DNA from: Xanthobacteraceae bacterium
GTDB lineage: Bacteria > Pseudomonadota > Alphaproteobacteria > Rhizobiales > Xanthobacteraceae
Assembly: GCA_019752575.1 (NCBI GenBank)
Contig: JAIELW010000008.1
Location: forward strand, 1-64,000
Direction: 5' to 3'
DNA: 64,000 bases
Below the pieces are notes generated by a model, which was given only the letters and a program-made list of their open reading frames with translations, was not told where the DNA came from and ran no database searches. This document shows positions 7,086 through 15,108 of this stretch, piece by piece (the first letter of the stretch is position 1; each line of letters starts with the position of its first letter). A program made the position numbers and the translations under genes.

Positions 7086-7868
7086 ATGGCGCCTAAGGCA
7101 AAGAAGAAAACCGGCAAGAAGCCAGCCCGGAAAGTTGCAAAGCCGGTGCGGAAAGCGAGCCGTTCGAAGCAGCAACCGGTCGATCTTTATTATTGGGCGA
7201 CGCCGAACGGCTGGAAGATTTCGATCATGCTGGAAGAATGTGCGCTGCCTTACAAGGTGCACTTCGTGAACATCGGGAAGGGCGACCAGTTCAAACCGGA
7301 GTTCCTCAAGATCGCGCCGAACAACCGGATGCCCGCGATCGTCGATCCGGAGGGGCCTGGCGGGAAGCCGATCCCGGTTTTCGAGTCGGGCGCTATCCTG
7401 CAGTATCTTGGCCGCAAGACCGGCAAGTTCTACCCGAAAGAAGAACGCAAGCGCGTCGAGGCCGACGAGTGGCTGTTCTGGCAGATGGCGAACCTCGGCC
7501 CGATGGCAGGGCAGGCACATCATTTCCGGCTCTATGCGCCGGAGAAACTTCCCTATGCCATCGAGCGCTATACCAACGAATGCCGTCGGCTTTACGGCGT
7601 GCTCGAAAAGAAGCTGAAGGGCCGCAACTATATCTGCGGCGAGTACTCGATCGTGGACATGGCCTGCATCGGCTGGGCACGGCCGTGGGAGCGGCAGGGA
7701 CAGGACCCGAACGAATTTCCGAACGTGAAAGCGTGGCGCGAGCGCGTCATGGCGCGGCCCGCGGTCGTGCGCGGTATGGCGATCAAGCCCGATCCTTCGA
7801 CCGTGATCGACGCGACCAAAGACAAGGCCGCGTTCGAACTTCTCTTCAAACAGGGTGCGAAGAAGTAG
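7086..7868 (+). CDS. GST-fold protein with basic histone-like N-terminal tail
   Basis: A 260-residue GST of the Ure2p/YghU-like group: DLYYWATPNGWKISIMLEE (active-site N-terminal strand), LKIAPNNRMPAIVDPEG, and PVFESGAILQYLGRKTGKFYP, followed by the helical domain. The ATG at 7086 is chosen because AAGGAG lies 9 bases upstream; the ATG at 7068 would overlap that site. Unusually, about 30 residues of Lys/Ala/Pro-rich sequence (KAKKKTGKKPARKVAKPVRK) precede the fold, resembling histone H1-type tails. The family usually works as glutathione-disulfide-dependent oxidoreductase; the tail suggests nucleic-acid or membrane association but nothing proves it. Confidence 0.85.
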   Translation: MAPKAKKKTGKKPARKVAKPVRKASRSKQQPVDLYYWATPNGWKISIMLEECALPYKVHFVNIGKGDQFKPEFLKIAPNNRMPAIVDPEGPGGKPIPVFESGAILQYLGRKTGKFYPKEERKRVEADEWLFWQMANLGPMAGQAHHFRLYAPEKLPYAIERYTNECRRLYGVLEKKLKGRNYICGEYSIVDMACIGWARPWERQGQDPNEFPNVKAWRERVMARPAVVRGMAIKPDPSTVIDATKDKAAFELLFKQGAKK

Positions 7869-7884
7869 TGAAGAAGAAGTAGTG

Positions 7885-7935
7885 AAAAAGGACCGGCCGA
7901 GAGATCGGGGATGGGTGGGGTGACCCCGCGGCCGG
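7885..7935 (-). terminator. Probable terminator of the DUF4394 gene
   Basis: On the minus strand a CCGGCCG/CGGCCGG outer stem with an inner GGGGTCACCCC-type hairpin is followed by CCTTTTT. It lies between convergent genes. Confidence 0.5.
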
Positions 7936-7953
7936 CAAGTTTCTCTAGGAGGA

Positions 7954-8730
7954 TCAGTTCATGTAGGCGATGTCGGTCACGCCCTTGAGCAGGAGCTGGC
8001 CGGCGAGCGTGGCTTTGCCGGTCTTCAAATCGACCTTGTAGAGATTGCCGGCGTTCCAGAGCCACGCGTCGTTCTGGCCTTCGCCGCTTGCCACGATGTC
8101 GAACGCGGCGGGACCGTTCAGCTTAATGCCGAGCGCGCCGATCGTGTTCAGCACGCCGTCGTTCGGCGGCGCCTGACGCACGAGCACGCCGTTCGCAGCG
8201 TCGATGTTGTAGAGCGCGGTTTCCTTCGTGCCCTTGATCGAGTTCGAATAGGACCCGGCGATCACGCGCGGGGTCTTGCCCTTGTTCGCGTCGCCGTCGG
8301 CATATTTGTGCGAGCCGTCCACGGTTACCTTGCCGTCGTCGACATTCACGCGATGGCTGGTGCCGTCCGAACCCATGATGCGAAGGCGATCGGCTGCCGG
8401 GTTGAAGTCGACGGTAGCCGTGACACCGGCTTTGAGTTTCTCGGAGAGGTCGGCCTTCTTAGTGAACACGCCGGTCTTCGGGTCTAACGTGCCGACCTGG
8501 CCGTTGGCGGTAACGCCGTAAAGCATGCCGTCGGCCGGACGAACGTCGATGCCGATCAGTTGCACGCCCTTCACCTGCACGGTGGAAACAGCTTTGCGGG
8601 TTTTGAAATCGACGACGGTCAGCGTGTTGTTGCCGACGAGGGCGACGATCGAGTGCGCGGAAGCTGCGGACGCGAAACCGACGCTGCCTGCCACGACCGC
8701 CGCTGCGATCAGGCTTTTGCGATTGAACAT
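7954..8730 (-). CDS. DUF4394 secreted beta-propeller-like protein
   Basis: A 258-residue exported protein with a clear signal peptide (cleavage near ASAASA-HS) and the DUF4394 repeat pattern: NTLTVVDFKTRKAVSTVQV, GIDVRPADGMLYGVTANGQV, ATVDFNPAADRLRIMGSDG, HRVNVDDGKVTVDGS. The domain is WD40-like; its function is unknown. It is transcribed divergently from a SigK/RskA-type sigma/anti-sigma pair, and I infer that this ECF system controls it, as SigK controls secreted proteins in other bacteria. Full length for the family. Confidence 0.85.
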   Translation of the reverse strand: MFNRKSLIAAAVVAGSVGFASAASAHSIVALVGNNTLTVVDFKTRKAVSTVQVKGVQLIGIDVRPADGMLYGVTANGQVGTLDPKTGVFTKKADLSEKLKAGVTATVDFNPAADRLRIMGSDGTSHRVNVDDGKVTVDGSHKYADGDANKGKTPRVIAGSYSNSIKGTKETALYNIDAANGVLVRQAPPNDGVLNTIGALGIKLNGPAAFDIVASGEGQNDAWLWNAGNLYKVDLKTGKATLAGQLLLKGVTDIAYMN

Positions 8731-8812
8731 GGGGGTACTCCCTGGGGTTTATGCACGGGATCTCTGGGAGAGCGGGGCTCTCATGCAGGGAACACGGCCC
8801 CGGCTGCGTGCG

Positions 8813-8976
8813 GATGCAGCGGATCGAAAAAATCGCAATGCTGCATCGAAACGCTTTTTTCCCGTGTTTCCAGCGTGAAACGGAGCATTCGATGCGTGCT
8901 GGTGCGGCGGCCCAAGCGTGGAGTAGAAATGGGAACCGGGGACGCCCGGGTTCTGCCGCTCGTTCCGGGCTGCATC
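8813..8976. promoter_or_regulatory. Three GCTGCATC sites between DUF4394 and the sigma gene
   Basis: The 8-mer GCTGCATC occurs at 8840-8847 and 8969-8976, and inverted at 8813-8820. The last is followed by CGCAACG and the second by GAAACG. The inverted pair lies nested inside AACACGG (8791) / CCGTGTT (8862). Such clustering in a divergent intergenic region suggests an operator or ECF promoter elements; the regulator is unknown. Confidence 0.35.
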
Positions 8977-8999
8977 CGCAACGGTTTGGAATTTCGCCC

Positions 9000-9545
9000 G
9001 TGAGCGAGAAGAAAGAGGACCACTCCGATTTGATCGTCGCCTGCGGGCGCGGGGATAAGGCCGCGCTGCAGGAGATTTATCGCCGCGAAGCGGGGGCCAT
9101 GATCGGCGTCGCCGCGCGCATCGTGAAGCGGCGCGAACTGGCCGAGGAAGTGGTGCAGGAATCCTTCGTCGCGATCTGGCGCTATGCCGCGCGCTTCGAC
9201 CCAACGATCGGCTCGGGCCGGGCATGGCTGTTTCAGATCGTGCGCAATCGCGCGCTCAATATGCTGCGCGACACCAGCCGCGAACTGCCGACCGAAGAGG
9301 GCGCACTTAACGCAGCGGTGGATGCCGACGCGTACTACGAAAACGCCTACGAGCGGCTCGCCAACAACAGCGCCCTCAAGCGCTGCCTCGAAGAACTGGA
9401 GCCGCGCCGCCGGCAGGGCATTCTGCTCGCCTTCGTCGAGGGCATGTCGCACGGCGAGATCGCGGCCAAACTGAAAGTGCCGCTCGGCACGACGAAATCG
9501 TGGCTGCGCCGCAGCCTGATCGCGCTTCGGGAGTGCATGGCATGA
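9000..9545 (+). CDS. ECF RNA polymerase sigma factor, SigK-like
   Basis: A 181-residue ECF sigma factor. Region 2 is ALQEIYRREAGAMIGVAARI with VVQESFVAIWRYAARFDPT and AWLFQIVRNRALNMLRD; region 4 is LEPRRRQGILLAFVEGMSHG with an HTH ending PLGTTKSWLRRSLIALRE. The GTG at 9000 gives the standard length; the ORF is open further upstream but that part is non-conserved. The stop overlaps the anti-sigma start (ATGA), the classical arrangement of an autoregulated sigma/anti-sigma operon. The likely target is the divergent DUF4394 gene. Confidence 0.9.
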   Translation: MSEKKEDHSDLIVACGRGDKAALQEIYRREAGAMIGVAARIVKRRELAEEVVQESFVAIWRYAARFDPTIGSGRAWLFQIVRNRALNMLRDTSRELPTEEGALNAAVDADAYYENAYERLANNSALKRCLEELEPRRRQGILLAFVEGMSHGEIAAKLKVPLGTTKSWLRRSLIALRECMA

Positions 9546-10252
9546 GCCCGCATGACCCGAACGAAGATTTCCTGCTCGCCGGCGAATACGTGCTCGGCGT
9601 GCTCGATGGTGTGGAGCGCGACGCCTTCGAGCGCCGCGCTGCGCGCGAAGCAGTCCTTCGCGAACACATCGCCTATTGGCAGGAGCGTTTCGCCGATCTC
9701 GATAGCGGCGTCGCACCGAAAGACGTGCCGCCCGCGCTGTGGGCCAAAATTGAATCGCAACTCGGCGGCAAAGCGCTGGCGCAAACCGGGCCGTCATTCT
9801 CCGAGCGAATTTGGGAAAGCCTCGGCTTCTGGCGCGGCGCGAGCTTCGCGGGCGCGCTTGCGAGTCTGCTGCTCGCAATTTCGGTCGGATTGCTCGCGGG
9901 CAGGGCGACGCCACAGCCGCAAATCGTGGCCGTCATGCTGACGCCGGACGGCACCCCCGGCGCAATCGCGGAAATCCATTACGACGGCACGATCAATGTC
10001 GTTCCGCTGCACGACTTCGACGTGCCGAAAGGCAAGACGCTGCAGGTCTGGACGCTGTTCGACAAAGCCAAGGGCCCGATCTCGGTCGGCCTGATCGAGC
10101 GCACGCGGCAGGCGCTGTTCCGCCGCGCCGATCTCCCGACCGGCCCGCAACAGCTCTACGAGATTACGCTCGAGCAGGAAGGCGGCTCGCCGACCGGCAA
10201 GCCTACCGGGCCGATACTCGTGAAAGGCTTCGGCGCGCTGCCGCGGCTCTAA
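9542..10252 (+). CDS. Anti-sigma factor, RskA-like membrane protein
   Basis: A 236-residue RskA-type anti-sigma factor: cytoplasmic N-terminal zinc-less anti-sigma domain (LLAGEYVLGVLDGVERDAFE), one transmembrane helix around residues 104-121 (ALASLLLAISVGLLAG), and the periplasmic RskA C-terminal domain (VAVMLTPDGTPGAIAEIHYD, LHDFDVPKGKTLQVWTLFD, GPISVGLIER). It should sequester the preceding sigma factor at the membrane until an envelope signal triggers release. Start ATG 9542 overlaps the sigma stop by 4 bases. Its stop lies 4 bases from the convergent gene at 10257. Confidence 0.9.
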   Translation: MSPHDPNEDFLLAGEYVLGVLDGVERDAFERRAAREAVLREHIAYWQERFADLDSGVAPKDVPPALWAKIESQLGGKALAQTGPSFSERIWESLGFWRGASFAGALASLLLAISVGLLAGRATPQPQIVAVMLTPDGTPGAIAEIHYDGTINVVPLHDFDVPKGKTLQVWTLFDKAKGPISVGLIERTRQALFRRADLPTGPQQLYEITLEQEGGSPTGKPTGPILVKGFGALPRL

Positions 10253-10256
10253 CTAT

Positions 10257-10574
10257 CTATTGCGGCTTGCCGTCGCGAAAGGTCTGCAGAACGCTGCGGT
10301 CCTTCGTGAAGCTGACGGTATTGGAGCCGACCGAGCAGGCAACATCGGCGGCAAGCTCCTGCTTTTGCTTGGCGTCGGCAGCGGACCAGAATTTCTCGGT
10401 AACCTCGATCGCGAAGCCGTCCGACACGCGGGTCGGGCGCGCCACATCGCCTTTGGCGACGACCTTGGCAATGCGATCGTTCGAGATCGCCTTGTCGCAG
10501 GCGAGCGCCGGGGAGGCGAAAACGGCGAGCCCAAGCGCGATGGCTTGGGCCCGTTTCAGAATTTGCAAAGACAT
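10257..10574 (-). CDS. Small exported protein of unknown function
   Basis: A 105-residue protein with a signal peptide (MSLQILKRAQAIALGLAVFASPALA) and a mature part beginning with Cys (CDKAISNDRI) and containing a second Cys (VACSVGSN). No family recognised. The ATG overlaps the stop of the DUF2147 gene upstream by one base (TGATG), so it is translationally coupled to it and probably shares its function in the envelope. Confidence 0.7.
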   Translation of the reverse strand: MSLQILKRAQAIALGLAVFASPALACDKAISNDRIAKVVAKGDVARPTRVSDGFAIEVTEKFWSAADAKQKQELAADVACSVGSNTVSFTKDRSVLQTFRDGKPQ

Positions 10575-10981
10575 CAATTCACGCGCGTCCAGGTTTGCGA
10601 GCGGCAGAAGATGCCAGCGACGCAGCCGGAAAGCGAGAGCGAATTCGCGTCGTTCTGCGTGAGCGAGCCGGAATAGGTTCTGCCGTCCTGCGGATTATAA
10701 AGCGTGCCCGACCATTTGCGGTTTCCGTCCGGCTTCATGCTGATCATGTTGACGCCGACGAGATTGCGGCTCTTCAAGGCTGCGTTCGGATTGTTCTCGT
10801 CCTTAGCGCCGGCGTTCTTGGTCCACACGATGGTGCCGCAGACATTGGCGCCGCAGGGCGCGATGCGAACGCGCGTCTCGCCCGAAGCGGTCAGCCAGTT
10901 TCCCGACACGTCCTGCGCGGAAGCAGGAACGGCGAGCGATGCGAACATCGCGGCGGCGGCGAGCATGAGCTTGAATTTCAT
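10574..10981 (-). CDS. DUF2147 exported protein
   Basis: A 135-residue exported DUF2147 protein: signal peptide through SLAVPASAQ, then the domain pattern VSGNWLTASGETRVRIAPCG, VCGTIVWTKN, NGTLYNPQDGRTYSG-like core and SGCVAGIFCRSQTWTRVN at the end. DUF2147 is a small beta-barrel, lipocalin-like domain of unknown ligand. The four Cys (ANVC, PCG, SGC, FCR) may form disulfides. It is the first of a two-gene unit with 10257-10574, and a paralogue is 120 bases upstream at 11108. Confidence 0.85.
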   Translation of the reverse strand: MKFKLMLAAAAMFASLAVPASAQDVSGNWLTASGETRVRIAPCGANVCGTIVWTKNAGAKDENNPNAALKSRNLVGVNMISMKPDGNRKWSGTLYNPQDGRTYSGSLTQNDANSLSLSGCVAGIFCRSQTWTRVN

Positions 10982-11107
10982 TTCATTTCCTCCGGCATTT
11001 TGTTGTTGTCGCCAATCGTAAGCATGCGAGGCTTCGAAACGAAAGCGGAGCCTTACGGCCCCGCAAAACTTTTCTCGTTGACGTAGCGTTCGCTGTGGAA
11101 CTTCGCA

Positions 11108-11554
11108 TCAGTTGACCTTGGTCCAGGTTTTCGACTGGCAGATCATTCCGCCCATCACGCAGCCGCCGATCTGGATCGAGTTGCCGCCGAGAACTTTGAC
11201 CTTGCCGGAGTACGTCTGGCCGTCTTCGTAATTGTAGATCGCGCCGCTCCACTCGTTCGGGCCTGCCGGCTTCATGTTCGAAACGAGCTGAAGGCCGACA
11301 ACCGGACGCTCACGCTTGTTCGGGTCGGGATTGTGAACGTCTTTCTGCGGGGTCTTCTGCCAGACGACGTGACCGCAAAGGCCGGCGCCGCAGGGAGTGA
11401 CTTTTACCCGGGTTACGCCGCTCTGGCTTTGCCAGACCCCGGCTACCTTGGAGGCGTCCTGCCCGACGGAAGCTACCTTGGTGGCATCCTGAGCGAATGA
11501 GGGAGTAGCGAATGCGCAAAGCGCGGCCACAAGGGTCAGGCGGGCGAGTTTCAT
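11108..11554 (-). CDS. DUF2147 exported protein, paralogue
   Basis: A 148-residue paralogue of the neighbouring DUF2147 protein: signal peptide to TPSFAQ, a short internal repeat DATKVASVGQDASKVAGVWQ, then TRVKVTPCGAGLCGHVVWQK, WSGAIYNYEDGQTYSGKVKV and GGCVMGGMICQSKTWTKVN. The start at 11554 places the signal peptide correctly; upstream in-frame codons to 11791 look non-coding. The tandem pair probably arose by duplication. Ligand or role is not known. Confidence 0.85.
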   Translation of the reverse strand: MKLARLTLVAALCAFATPSFAQDATKVASVGQDASKVAGVWQSQSGVTRVKVTPCGAGLCGHVVWQKTPQKDVHNPDPNKRERPVVGLQLVSNMKPAGPNEWSGAIYNYEDGQTYSGKVKVLGGNSIQIGGCVMGGMICQSKTWTKVN

Positions 11555-11938
11555 GTCGCTGTGTGTTTCCGTTTTCTGAATGTGAAGGTTGGAAGACACA
11601 TAAAGATACGTGAGGCCAGAAAAAGGCGCTTGCCGTGAAAAGCCGGACTTCGTTCCTGTGCGCTGGATCACCTTCCGTTTCGGATGGTGACTGGACTCCC
11701 AACCGGCAGCCTTTCTCAAAGCTTTCCGCGATGAGGCCGGCGCAGATATTTCAAGAGCTTGCTTGCTTAACGAATTCCGCGATGACCGCAAGCTGCTGAT
11801 TTCGTTCAGTTTTCATTCAGCCAAATACTTAGGATGCGATTCAAATTCCCGGGGCATCTTACGCGTCACGGACAGGGGAAATGTCCGTTTGGGACAAGCG
11901 GCCAATCAAGCCGCGACGATAAGACGGGAGACGGACAC

Positions 11939-12202
11939 ATGGCGCGGCTTCTCGAACTCGAGGTGGCGGCAATCGGCCAGGCCAACTTGGCCGGGGACAT
12001 TTTTTATCAGCTGGGCTTGGCCTACGCGTATGGGCGCGATGTCGACGCGGACAAGGTCGCGGCCCACAAATGGTTCAACCTCGCCGCGGCGCGCGGTAAT
12101 CGCGACGCTGTCGCCTGCCGCCAGGAACTCTCGGCGGAAATGAACGCTGACGAGATCGCGAACGCGCAGCGCGCGGCGCGCGAATGGATGACATCGCACT
12201 AA
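11939..12202 (+). CDS. Sel1-repeat small protein
   Basis: An 87-residue protein with one clear Sel1 repeat (FYQLGLAYAYGRDVDADKVA followed by AHKWFNLAAARGN) and a helical tail (ADEIANAQRAAREWM). Start chosen at ATG 11939, 9 bases after GGGAG; codons upstream to 11834 lack character. Sel1 solenoids mediate protein contacts. No signal peptide, so cytoplasmic. Partner unknown. Confidence 0.75.
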   Translation: MARLLELEVAAIGQANLAGDIFYQLGLAYAYGRDVDADKVAAHKWFNLAAARGNRDAVACRQELSAEMNADEIANAQRAAREWMTSH

Positions 12203-12284
12203 AGGACTTCGCACTAGAAGAATTGGCACTAAGCGAAAACGAGATAGCGGCTTCCGTGGGGTTTTGGGGCGGGGGCTGTTCGGG

Positions 12285-12328
12285 GAAGGGACCGGCGACG
12301 TCAGAAGCGCCGGCCCTTTCTCTTTTTG
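12285..12328 (+). terminator. Rho-independent terminator after the Sel1 gene
   Basis: GAAGGG-a-CCGGCG pairs with CGCCGG-CCCTTTC around a 10-base loop, followed by TCTTTTTG. Confidence 0.6.
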
Positions 12329-12436
12329 TGACCCATACGCAACACGGCGCGGCTATTGCCCCGAAAAGGGCCAAATCTATTGACCGGGAACTCAGAACCC
12401 GGCCCAATAGCGGAAATTAATGGGGCGGGGCGATTC

Positions 12437-13711
12437 ATGATCGGGCCACGGCATTTTTTATTGGGTGGAATCACGCTTTTTGCGCTGACGGGTGTTGCGG
12501 CGGCGGCTGACGTGCCGGTGAAAGGTCCGGTCTATACGAAGGCTGCGCCGGCCTGGTCGTGGGAAGGCCAGTACATCGGCATTCACGGCGGTTATGCTTG
12601 GGGCGAGAACGACGCCAACTTGCTGGGCCTTGGCCTCTTGTTCGAGCCGCGTGGCGGTTACGGCGGCTTGCAGTTCGGTTATCTCCATCATCTCTCGCGC
12701 AATTGGGTCGTCGGCTACGAAGTCGATGTGTCGTTCGGCGACATCAACACAACTATCGGCGCGTTCACGAACGACATCAATGTCTTCGGAACGGCCCGTG
12801 TGCGCCTCGGATACGCGCAGGGACCGTGGCTGTTCTACGCAACCGGCGGTCTCGCTTGGGCGCAGACCGAGCTCAACATTCCGATCGGGGCCGTCTCCCT
12901 TGAGCGCGTGCAAATTGGCTACGCGATCGGCGCCGGCGTGGAATACGCATTTGCGCGGAACTGGTCAGCGCGGGTCGAGTATCTTTACGCCGACCTCGGC
13001 GATACGAACGGAATTGCTGGAATCGTGGATTCGTCGACCGATCTCACGATGCATATGGTTCGTCTGGGGTTGAACTACCGCTTCGCGAACTGGAGTGCAG
13101 CGAATGCCGTGCCGGCATTCCCGACAAAGGCGCCGGTTCGGGTCGCAGGGTGGGCCGGGCCTTACATCGGTATTCACGGCGGATATGGCTGGGGCGCATT
13201 CGAATCCACTGCAAGCGTTGCACCATTCACGCTCGCATACATCGAACCGAAGGGCGGCTTCTTCGGCATTCAGTCGGGCTATAACTGGCAATTATCCCGT
13301 AACTGGGTGTTCGGCCTCGAATCCGATACTTCTTGGGGCTCGATCAAACGGACCCTCGGCCCCCAGAATGTCGATATCGATGCGATGGGTACCGTGCGCG
13401 CGCGGTTCGGTTATGTAGCCGGCAATGCGCTTCTGTACGCAACGGGCGGCCTCGCTTGGATCCATGCAGATACGACGGTCGTGGCTGGCGCGCTTGTGCG
13501 AGACCAGTTCTATCTCGGCTGGACTGTTGGCGCCGGCGCGGAACTCGCGCTTTCCGCGAAATGGTCGGCGAAGCTCGAATATCTCTATTCAGATTTCAGT
13601 TCGACGGACATCTTGCCGCCCAACACATTCCGCGACGATTTCTCGATCCACACCATTAAGCTCGGTCTGAACTACCGTGCATCGGTATTCGAACTGATTG
13701 GTTGGCGCTGA
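12437..13711 (+). CDS. Outer-membrane protein with two tandem Omp25/31-like barrels
   Basis: A 424-residue exported protein whose mature part is two copies of the same outer-membrane beta-barrel domain (about 38-220 and 231-424). Each copy starts with a GPYIGIHGGYGWG-type strand, has a GTARVRLGY and LFYATGGLAWA strand pair, then YAIGAGVEYAFARNWS with VEYLYADLG, and ends with a GLNYR strand; the chain ends ASVFELIGWR. A single copy would be a normal Omp25/Omp31-like protein of 8 strands. The ATG at 12437 gives a clean signal peptide ending AAAAD. The next gene has the same double structure. A terminator follows. Confidence 0.85.
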   Translation: MIGPRHFLLGGITLFALTGVAAAADVPVKGPVYTKAAPAWSWEGQYIGIHGGYAWGENDANLLGLGLLFEPRGGYGGLQFGYLHHLSRNWVVGYEVDVSFGDINTTIGAFTNDINVFGTARVRLGYAQGPWLFYATGGLAWAQTELNIPIGAVSLERVQIGYAIGAGVEYAFARNWSARVEYLYADLGDTNGIAGIVDSSTDLTMHMVRLGLNYRFANWSAANAVPAFPTKAPVRVAGWAGPYIGIHGGYGWGAFESTASVAPFTLAYIEPKGGFFGIQSGYNWQLSRNWVFGLESDTSWGSIKRTLGPQNVDIDAMGTVRARFGYVAGNALLYATGGLAWIHADTTVVAGALVRDQFYLGWTVGAGAELALSAKWSAKLEYLYSDFSSTDILPPNTFRDDFSIHTIKLGLNYRASVFELIGWR

Positions 13712-13731
13712 TCGCTTCCAAACGGAATAAT

Positions 13732-13803
13732 AAAACCCCGGCCACATTTCATTATAAGTTCGGAAGTCGGATAAATCCGACTTCCGGTGCCGGGGTTTTT
13801 GTT
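13732..13803 (+). terminator. Nested terminator with a 24-bp palindrome insert
   Basis: Outer stem AAAACCCCGGC / GCCGGGGTTTT followed by T-run; inside it is a perfect hairpin GGAAGTCGGA-TAAA-TCCGACTTCC (13762-13785). The symmetric A and T tracts could end transcripts in both directions. The inner hairpin core recurs at 56283. Confidence 0.8.
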
Positions 13804-13869
13804 TGTGAAAATGAAGCCGGACTCGACGGCTAACGGCAGCCCCGATAAGAAGGGGGCGGGGCGTTTGGC

Positions 13870-15108
13870 GTGAAAAATATCCGTATCATTTTCGGGTTGC
13901 TGCTGGCCGTGTGCGCGACGAGCGCGCTGGCGCAGCCTGCGCCCGTTTACAACTGGACCGGCTTTTATATCGGCGTTCACGGCGGATATCTGAGCGGCGA
14001 AAATAAAGTCCTGAATTTTCTGGATACTTCCACCGTGAAGCCCGACGGCGCTTTCGGCGGCGTACAGATCGGCTACTGGGCGCCGCTTTCCGCGAACTGG
14101 CTCTACGGTTTCGAGGCGGATCTGAGTTTCTCCGACGCCGACGGCTTCGAGAGCGTCAACGGCATCACCACGCGCTTCGATCGCTTCGGCACCGCGCGCA
14201 CCCGTATTGGTTACGCGAACGGCCAATGGCTCTTCTTTGCGAGCGGCGGTGTCGCCTGGGCGCGGATTTCTTCGGAGAACATTCCGTCTTCGCTCGGCAC
14301 ATTGAACACGAAGCAGGGCTTCAAGGGTTGGACCGCCGGCGCCGGTGTCGAATACGCGCTTTCGCAGCGCTGGTCGGTGCGTGCCGAATATCTCTACGCT
14401 GACTTCGGCAAGAACAGCGTGAACCTGTTAGGCGATATCACTGAACTCGAGCCATCATTCAGTCTGGTCCGCGTCGGTTTGAACTACCGTCTCGGAGACG
14501 TGCCGCGCTCCGCTCCGCAGATGCAGACACGCTCGGCGTTCAACTGGACCGGCGGCTATATCGGCGTGCATGGCGGATACGCCTCCGGCGACCAGAGCAT
14601 GACCTTTCTCGCGGGCACCGTGCTGTTCGAACCCAAAGGCGGTTTCGGCGGCGTGCAGGGCGGCTTCAACTGGCAGTTCGCTTCGAACCTCGTGCTCGGC
14701 ATCGAGAGCGATATTTCGTTCGGCAAGATCGAGGGGAATTTCGACGCCGGCTGCTGCGTCGTGAAGATCGACCGTTTCGGCACCGCCCGTCTGCGCGCGG
14801 GCTACGCCATCAACAACGCGTTGTTCTACGGAACCGGCGGTATCGCCTGGGCCAAGACCGACAATCAGTACTTCTTCAGCTTGATTACTTCCGACCGGCC
14901 GTTCATCGGCTGGACCGCGGGCGCGGGCGTCGAATACGCATTCTCGCCGATGTGGAGCATCAAGGCCGAATATCTGCGGTTCGAATTCGGCGACAACAAA
15001 TCCGATTACGTCGGGCTGACGCCGTTCGACGAGCGTGCGCATTACGATCTATTCCGGATCGGCCTGAACTATCGCGCGTCGGTGTTCGAAATTCTCGCGC
15101 GCCGCTGA
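13870..15108 (+). CDS. Outer-membrane protein with two tandem Omp25/31-like barrels (second copy)
   Basis: A 412-residue paralogue of the preceding protein with the same two-domain build: signal peptide to SALAQ, barrel 1 from NWTGFYIGVHGGYLSG to VGLNYRLG (about 28-215), barrel 2 from NWTGGYIGVHGGYASG to the terminal ASVFEILARR. Strand motifs FDRFGTARTRIGY, WLFFASGGVAWA and WTAGAGVEYALS with WSVRAEYLYADFG occur in both halves. Start is GTG 13870 after an AAGGGGG site. It probably forms two linked 8-strand barrels in the outer membrane. The stop directly abuts the stop of the convergent gene. Confidence 0.85.
   Translation: MKNIRIIFGLLLAVCATSALAQPAPVYNWTGFYIGVHGGYLSGENKVLNFLDTSTVKPDGAFGGVQIGYWAPLSANWLYGFEADLSFSDADGFESVNGITTRFDRFGTARTRIGYANGQWLFFASGGVAWARISSENIPSSLGTLNTKQGFKGWTAGAGVEYALSQRWSVRAEYLYADFGKNSVNLLGDITELEPSFSLVRVGLNYRLGDVPRSAPQMQTRSAFNWTGGYIGVHGGYASGDQSMTFLAGTVLFEPKGGFGGVQGGFNWQFASNLVLGIESDISFGKIEGNFDAGCCVVKIDRFGTARLRAGYAINNALFYGTGGIAWAKTDNQYFFSLITSDRPFIGWTAGAGVEYAFSPMWSIKAEYLRFEFGDNKSDYVGLTPFDERAHYDLFRIGLNYRASVFEILARR

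Noticed and set aside
12184-12420. Plus-strand ORF after the Sel1 gene
   Set aside because: It translates the terminator hairpin and has no ribosome binding site or conserved pattern.
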